A DNA stretch of 64,000 bases, from positions 1 to 64,000 of the forward strand of contig JAGIAH010000011.1 of the NCBI GenBank assembly GCA_017744915.1, in the 5' to 3' direction. A program made the translations under genes and the position numbers. The stretch comes from Agrobacterium tumefaciens (GTDB taxonomy: Bacteria > Pseudomonadota > Alphaproteobacteria > Rhizobiales > Rhizobiaceae). Shown here in pieces: positions 61,923 to 64,000 of this stretch (position 1 is its first letter; each line of letters begins with the position of its first letter). The notes under the pieces are model-generated. The model did not search any database. It had not been told where the DNA came from and was given only the letters and a program-made list of their open reading frames with translations.

Positions 61923-62882
61923 ATGCCGACAGACATCGCCCATGCGGAACGCGTGTATGAAACAGCACGTCACCGTTCCGCGGCCGCAAGTTCCCCGATT
62001 ATCGCCTCGTGGCGGCGCTGCATGGTCAAGCACCGTCTTGCGCCGGAGGAAAACCGCAAGCCGATCTTTCTCAGCGAGATTGAATTTCGCCGCGCCCGCG
62101 AAAGTGCCGCCGGTCTGATCGCCGAGAGCACGGATGAGCTGGACCGCATCTTTCACAGTGTCGGCAAGTCCGGCTGCTGCCTGCTTCTGACCGACGCGCA
62201 GGGCGTTGCGCTGGAGCGGCGTGGTGCTTCCGGTGATGACCGCGACTTCCGGGCGCTTGGCCTCTGGAACGGGGCCGTCTGGAGCGAAGAGAGCGTGGGC
62301 ACCAACGGTATCGGTACCGCACTGGTGGATGAGCGCTCGGTGGTGGTCTATCGCGACCAGCATTTCTTCACCTCGAACACCGAACTCTGCTGCACCACCG
62401 CCCCCATCCGCGACCATACCGGCCGGGTGACGGGCGCGCTCGATATTTCCACTTGCCGTGACGATATCAACGAGATGACCTTCTCCTTCGTCACCCAGGC
62501 GGTGAAGGATGCGGCGCAGCGTATCGAAGGCAATCTTTTCCGCCGCGCCTTTCCCGGTGCGCGCATCGTCGTTGTGCCGAGCGGTTTCGGTGCGGCGCTC
62601 TCGCTATTGGCTGTGGATCAGGACGATCTCGTGCTGGGTGCCACGCGGGCAGCGCGTCTTGCGCTGAAGCTTGATGATGCCCGGATCGCGCAGGGTCTGC
62701 CGGCCGCGGATATTCTGCAGGAACAGCGCCACGACAGCGGCTCCGACCTTGCGGAAGCGGAACGTTCCGCGCTCCGTCGCGTCCTGTCGCGCACCAACGG
62801 CAATGTCACGCAGGCCGCCTCGTTGCTCGGCATCAGCCGCGCCACGCTTCATCGCAAGATGAAGAAATTCGACGTGCATTAA
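61923..62882 (+). CDS. AcoR-like regulator with GAF and Fis domains, no AAA+ domain
   Basis: A 319-residue regulator. The start resembles AcoR (ASSPIIASWRRCMVKHRL), followed by a GAF domain (about 60-200: LLLTDAQGVALERRG, WSEESVGTNGIGTAL, AAPIRDHTGRVTGALD) and a C-terminal Fis-type helix-turn-helix (RTNGNVTQAASLLGISRATLHRKMKKF). It lacks the central AAA+ sigma-54 activation domain of true AcoR, so it cannot remodel sigma-54 polymerase and must act as a classical repressor or activator. The ATG at 61923 follows GGGAGGAG. An aldehyde dehydrogenase gene lies 173 bases downstream with a dyad in between. Confidence 0.83.
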   Translation: MPTDIAHAERVYETARHRSAAASSPIIASWRRCMVKHRLAPEENRKPIFLSEIEFRRARESAAGLIAESTDELDRIFHSVGKSGCCLLLTDAQGVALERRGASGDDRDFRALGLWNGAVWSEESVGTNGIGTALVDERSVVVYRDQHFFTSNTELCCTTAPIRDHTGRVTGALDISTCRDDINEMTFSFVTQAVKDAAQRIEGNLFRRAFPGARIVVVPSGFGAALSLLAVDQDDLVLGATRAARLALKLDDARIAQGLPAADILQEQRHDSGSDLAEAERSALRRVLSRTNGNVTQAASLLGISRATLHRKMKKFDVH

Positions 62883-62897
62883 GGCCCGCAGACGCGC

Positions 62898-62920
62898 GAT
62901 CCGGCCGATCACGCCGGATC
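62898..62920 (+). terminator. Hairpin after AcoR-like gene
   Basis: GATCCGGC (62898-62905) pairs perfectly with GCCGGATC (62913-62920) around seven bases. No T-run follows, so termination may be partial. Confidence 0.55.
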
Positions 62921-62930
62921 GAGGCGGCTT

Positions 62931-62948
62931 TGTCGCAGATGTGAGACA
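62931..62948. promoter_or_regulatory. Dyad operator candidate TGTCGCA-N4-TGAGACA
   Basis: TGTCGCA (62931-62937), GATG, TGAGACA (62942-62948). The arms are inverted repeats at six of seven positions. It lies between the Fis-type regulator and the aldehyde dehydrogenase gene, where a regulator site is expected. TGTC...GACA dyads are typical of Fis-domain AcoR-class sites by my recollection. Confidence 0.45.
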
Positions 62949-63055
62949 ATGTGCGCTGCGGAACCGCGCCGCCCCTCTACCGAACCGCGCTATCTAGGCT
63001 CACCTTCCTCCCATGCGGTCCGCTCAGGATCGTTTTCATCAGGGAGGATGAAATC

Positions 63056-64000
63056 ATGAACATTCAGGTTCAGCAGAAAGCGGGCGAAGCGCCCTTCAAG
63101 CTGAAATACGGCAATTACATTGGCGGCAAATGGGTGGAGCCGAAATCCGGCCGCTACATGGACAATCTCTCACCGGTGACCGGCCACAAGATCTGCGAAG
63201 TGCCGCGTTCGGATGCAGCCGACATCGAGTTCGCGCTGGATGCCGCCCACAAGGCCCGCGAAAAATGGGGCAAAACGAGCGTGACGGAACGCTCCAACAT
63301 CCTGCTCAGGATCGCCCAGCGTATCGAAGACAATCTCGACCTCATCGCCCGGGCTGAAACCTGGGACAATGGCAAGCCGCTGCGCGAAACCACCAATGCG
63401 GATATTCCGCTGACGATCGACCATTTCCGTTATTTCGCAGGCTGCATCCGTGCCCAGGAAGGCACGATCGGTGAAATCGACAACGACACGGTTGCCTATC
63501 ACTTCCATGAACCGCTCGGTGTCGTCGGCCAGATCATTCCGTGGAACTTCCCGATCCTGATGGCTGCGTGGAAGCTTGCACCGGCGCTTGCCGCCGGCAA
63601 TTGCGTGGTGCTGAAGCCGGCTGAACAGACCCCGGCCTCCATTCTCATCGTAATGGAGCTGATCGAAGATCTTCTGCCGCCGGGCGTCCTCAACATCGTC
63701 AACGGCACGGGCCTTGAAGCCGGCAAGCCGCTGGCGCAGAGCAACCGCATCGCCAAGATCGCCTTTACCGGTTCCACCTCGGTCGGCAAGGAAATCATGC
63801 GTTATGCGGCTGACAACGTCACCAACATCACGCTGGAACTGGGCGGCAAGTCGCCGAACATCTTCTTTGCCGATGTGATGAACGAGGACGATGCCTTCCT
63901 CGACAAGGCGCTAGAAGGTTTTGCCTTCTTTGCACTGAACCAGGGCGAGGTCTGCACCTGCCCCTCACGTGCTCTGGTGCATGAATCGATCTATGACCGC
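63056..64000 (+). CDS. Aldehyde dehydrogenase, N-terminal part (runs off window)
   Basis: The first 315 codons of an NAD-dependent aldehyde dehydrogenase of the ExaC/AcoD type. Motifs: [27 protein letters not shown] (substrate and cofactor loop), [23 protein letters not shown] (catalytic Glu) and Cys300 in [10 protein letters not shown]. It oxidises acetaldehyde or a similar short aldehyde. GGGAGGA precedes the ATG. The C-terminal part is outside. The AcoR-like regulator upstream supports an acetaldehyde or acetoin role. Confidence 0.93.
   Translation, partial: MNIQVQQKAGEAPFKLKYGNYIGGKWVEPKSGRYMDNLSPVTGHKICEVPRSDAADIEFALDAAHKAREKWGKTSVTERSNILLRIAQRIEDNLDLIARAETWDNGKPLRETTNADIPLTIDHFRYFAGCIRAQEGTIGEIDNDTVAYHFHEPLGVVGQIIPWNFPILMAAWKLAPALAAGNCVVLKPAEQTPASILIVMELIEDLLPPGVLNIVNGTGLEAGKPLAQSNRIAKIAFTGSTSVGKEIMRYAADNVTNITLELGGKSPNIFFADVMNEDDAFLDKALEGFAFFALNQGEVCTCPSRALVHESIYDR

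Noticed and set aside
1-64000. CRISPR arrays, insertion sequences, prophage, rRNA and tRNA genes
   Set aside because: No direct-repeat spacer pattern, transposase motif, integrase or structural RNA pattern was found by reading both strands.

Overview
This looks like chromosomal DNA of a member of the Rhizobiaceae, most likely Agrobacterium. The evidence is a GC-rich, densely coded sequence carrying a choXWV choline importer, a NolR-type ArsR regulator, a Rieske/cytochrome b/cytochrome c1 operon, rplY and pth in the same orientation, rhizobial-style promoters (CTTGNC-N17-TTATAN) and palindromic intergenic repeats of the kind spread through Rhizobiales genomes. I saw no plasmid, phage or insertion-sequence genes, no rRNA or tRNA and no CRISPR array. 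The species assignment is inferred from gene content and was not tested by a search.

Layout. 0-10 kb: end of a thymidine kinase gene, choXWV, a NolR-like repressor behind an unusually AT-rich 490-base region, a DUF3095 protein, a branched-chain amino acid binding protein, a VOC protein, a CDF metal transporter and queF. 10-16.6 kb: HupE, an orphan ClpP, an ECF sigma/NrsF anti-sigma pair divergent from a tiny Met/Lys-rich exported protein, a phytase-like esterase, BenE and a BrnT/BrnA toxin-antitoxin pair. 16.6-26.4 kb: leuA behind a leader peptide gene with attenuator-like folding, then phosphoesterase, Nudix, glutathionyl-hydroquinone reductase, MFS, MBL/LysR and GNAT genes with two repeat elements. 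26.4-33.3 kb: a four-gene MoxR-DUF58-BatA/DUF4159 cluster on the minus strand. 33.5-41.5 kb: an overlapping DUF1285-Nudix-cca operon, hemF, a Na/Pi cotransporter, trmL and a second metallophosphoesterase. 41.6-46.2 kb: two ABC exporter half-transporters separated by a GNAT gene and preceded by an 18-codon ORF. 47.4-50.3 kb: petABC preceded by a 12-codon ORF. 50.5-64 kb: apt, two overlapping MaoC genes, ychF, clpS, pth, a periplasmic binding protein plus membrane GGDEF-EAL gene, rplY, an MHYT-GGDEF-EAL gene, an AcoR-like regulator without its AAA+ domain, and the start of an aldehyde dehydrogenase gene.

How the parts connect. Several blocks look like self-contained regulatory units: the ECF/NrsF/Met-rich protein trio shares a near-identical promoter on both strands; leuA has a predicted leaderless leader peptide with alternative hairpins; the ABC pair has an uORF plus hairpin; and the AcoR-like protein sits beside an aldehyde dehydrogenase gene with a dyad operator candidate. 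Most other genes are single housekeeping or accessory genes ending in clear intrinsic terminators.
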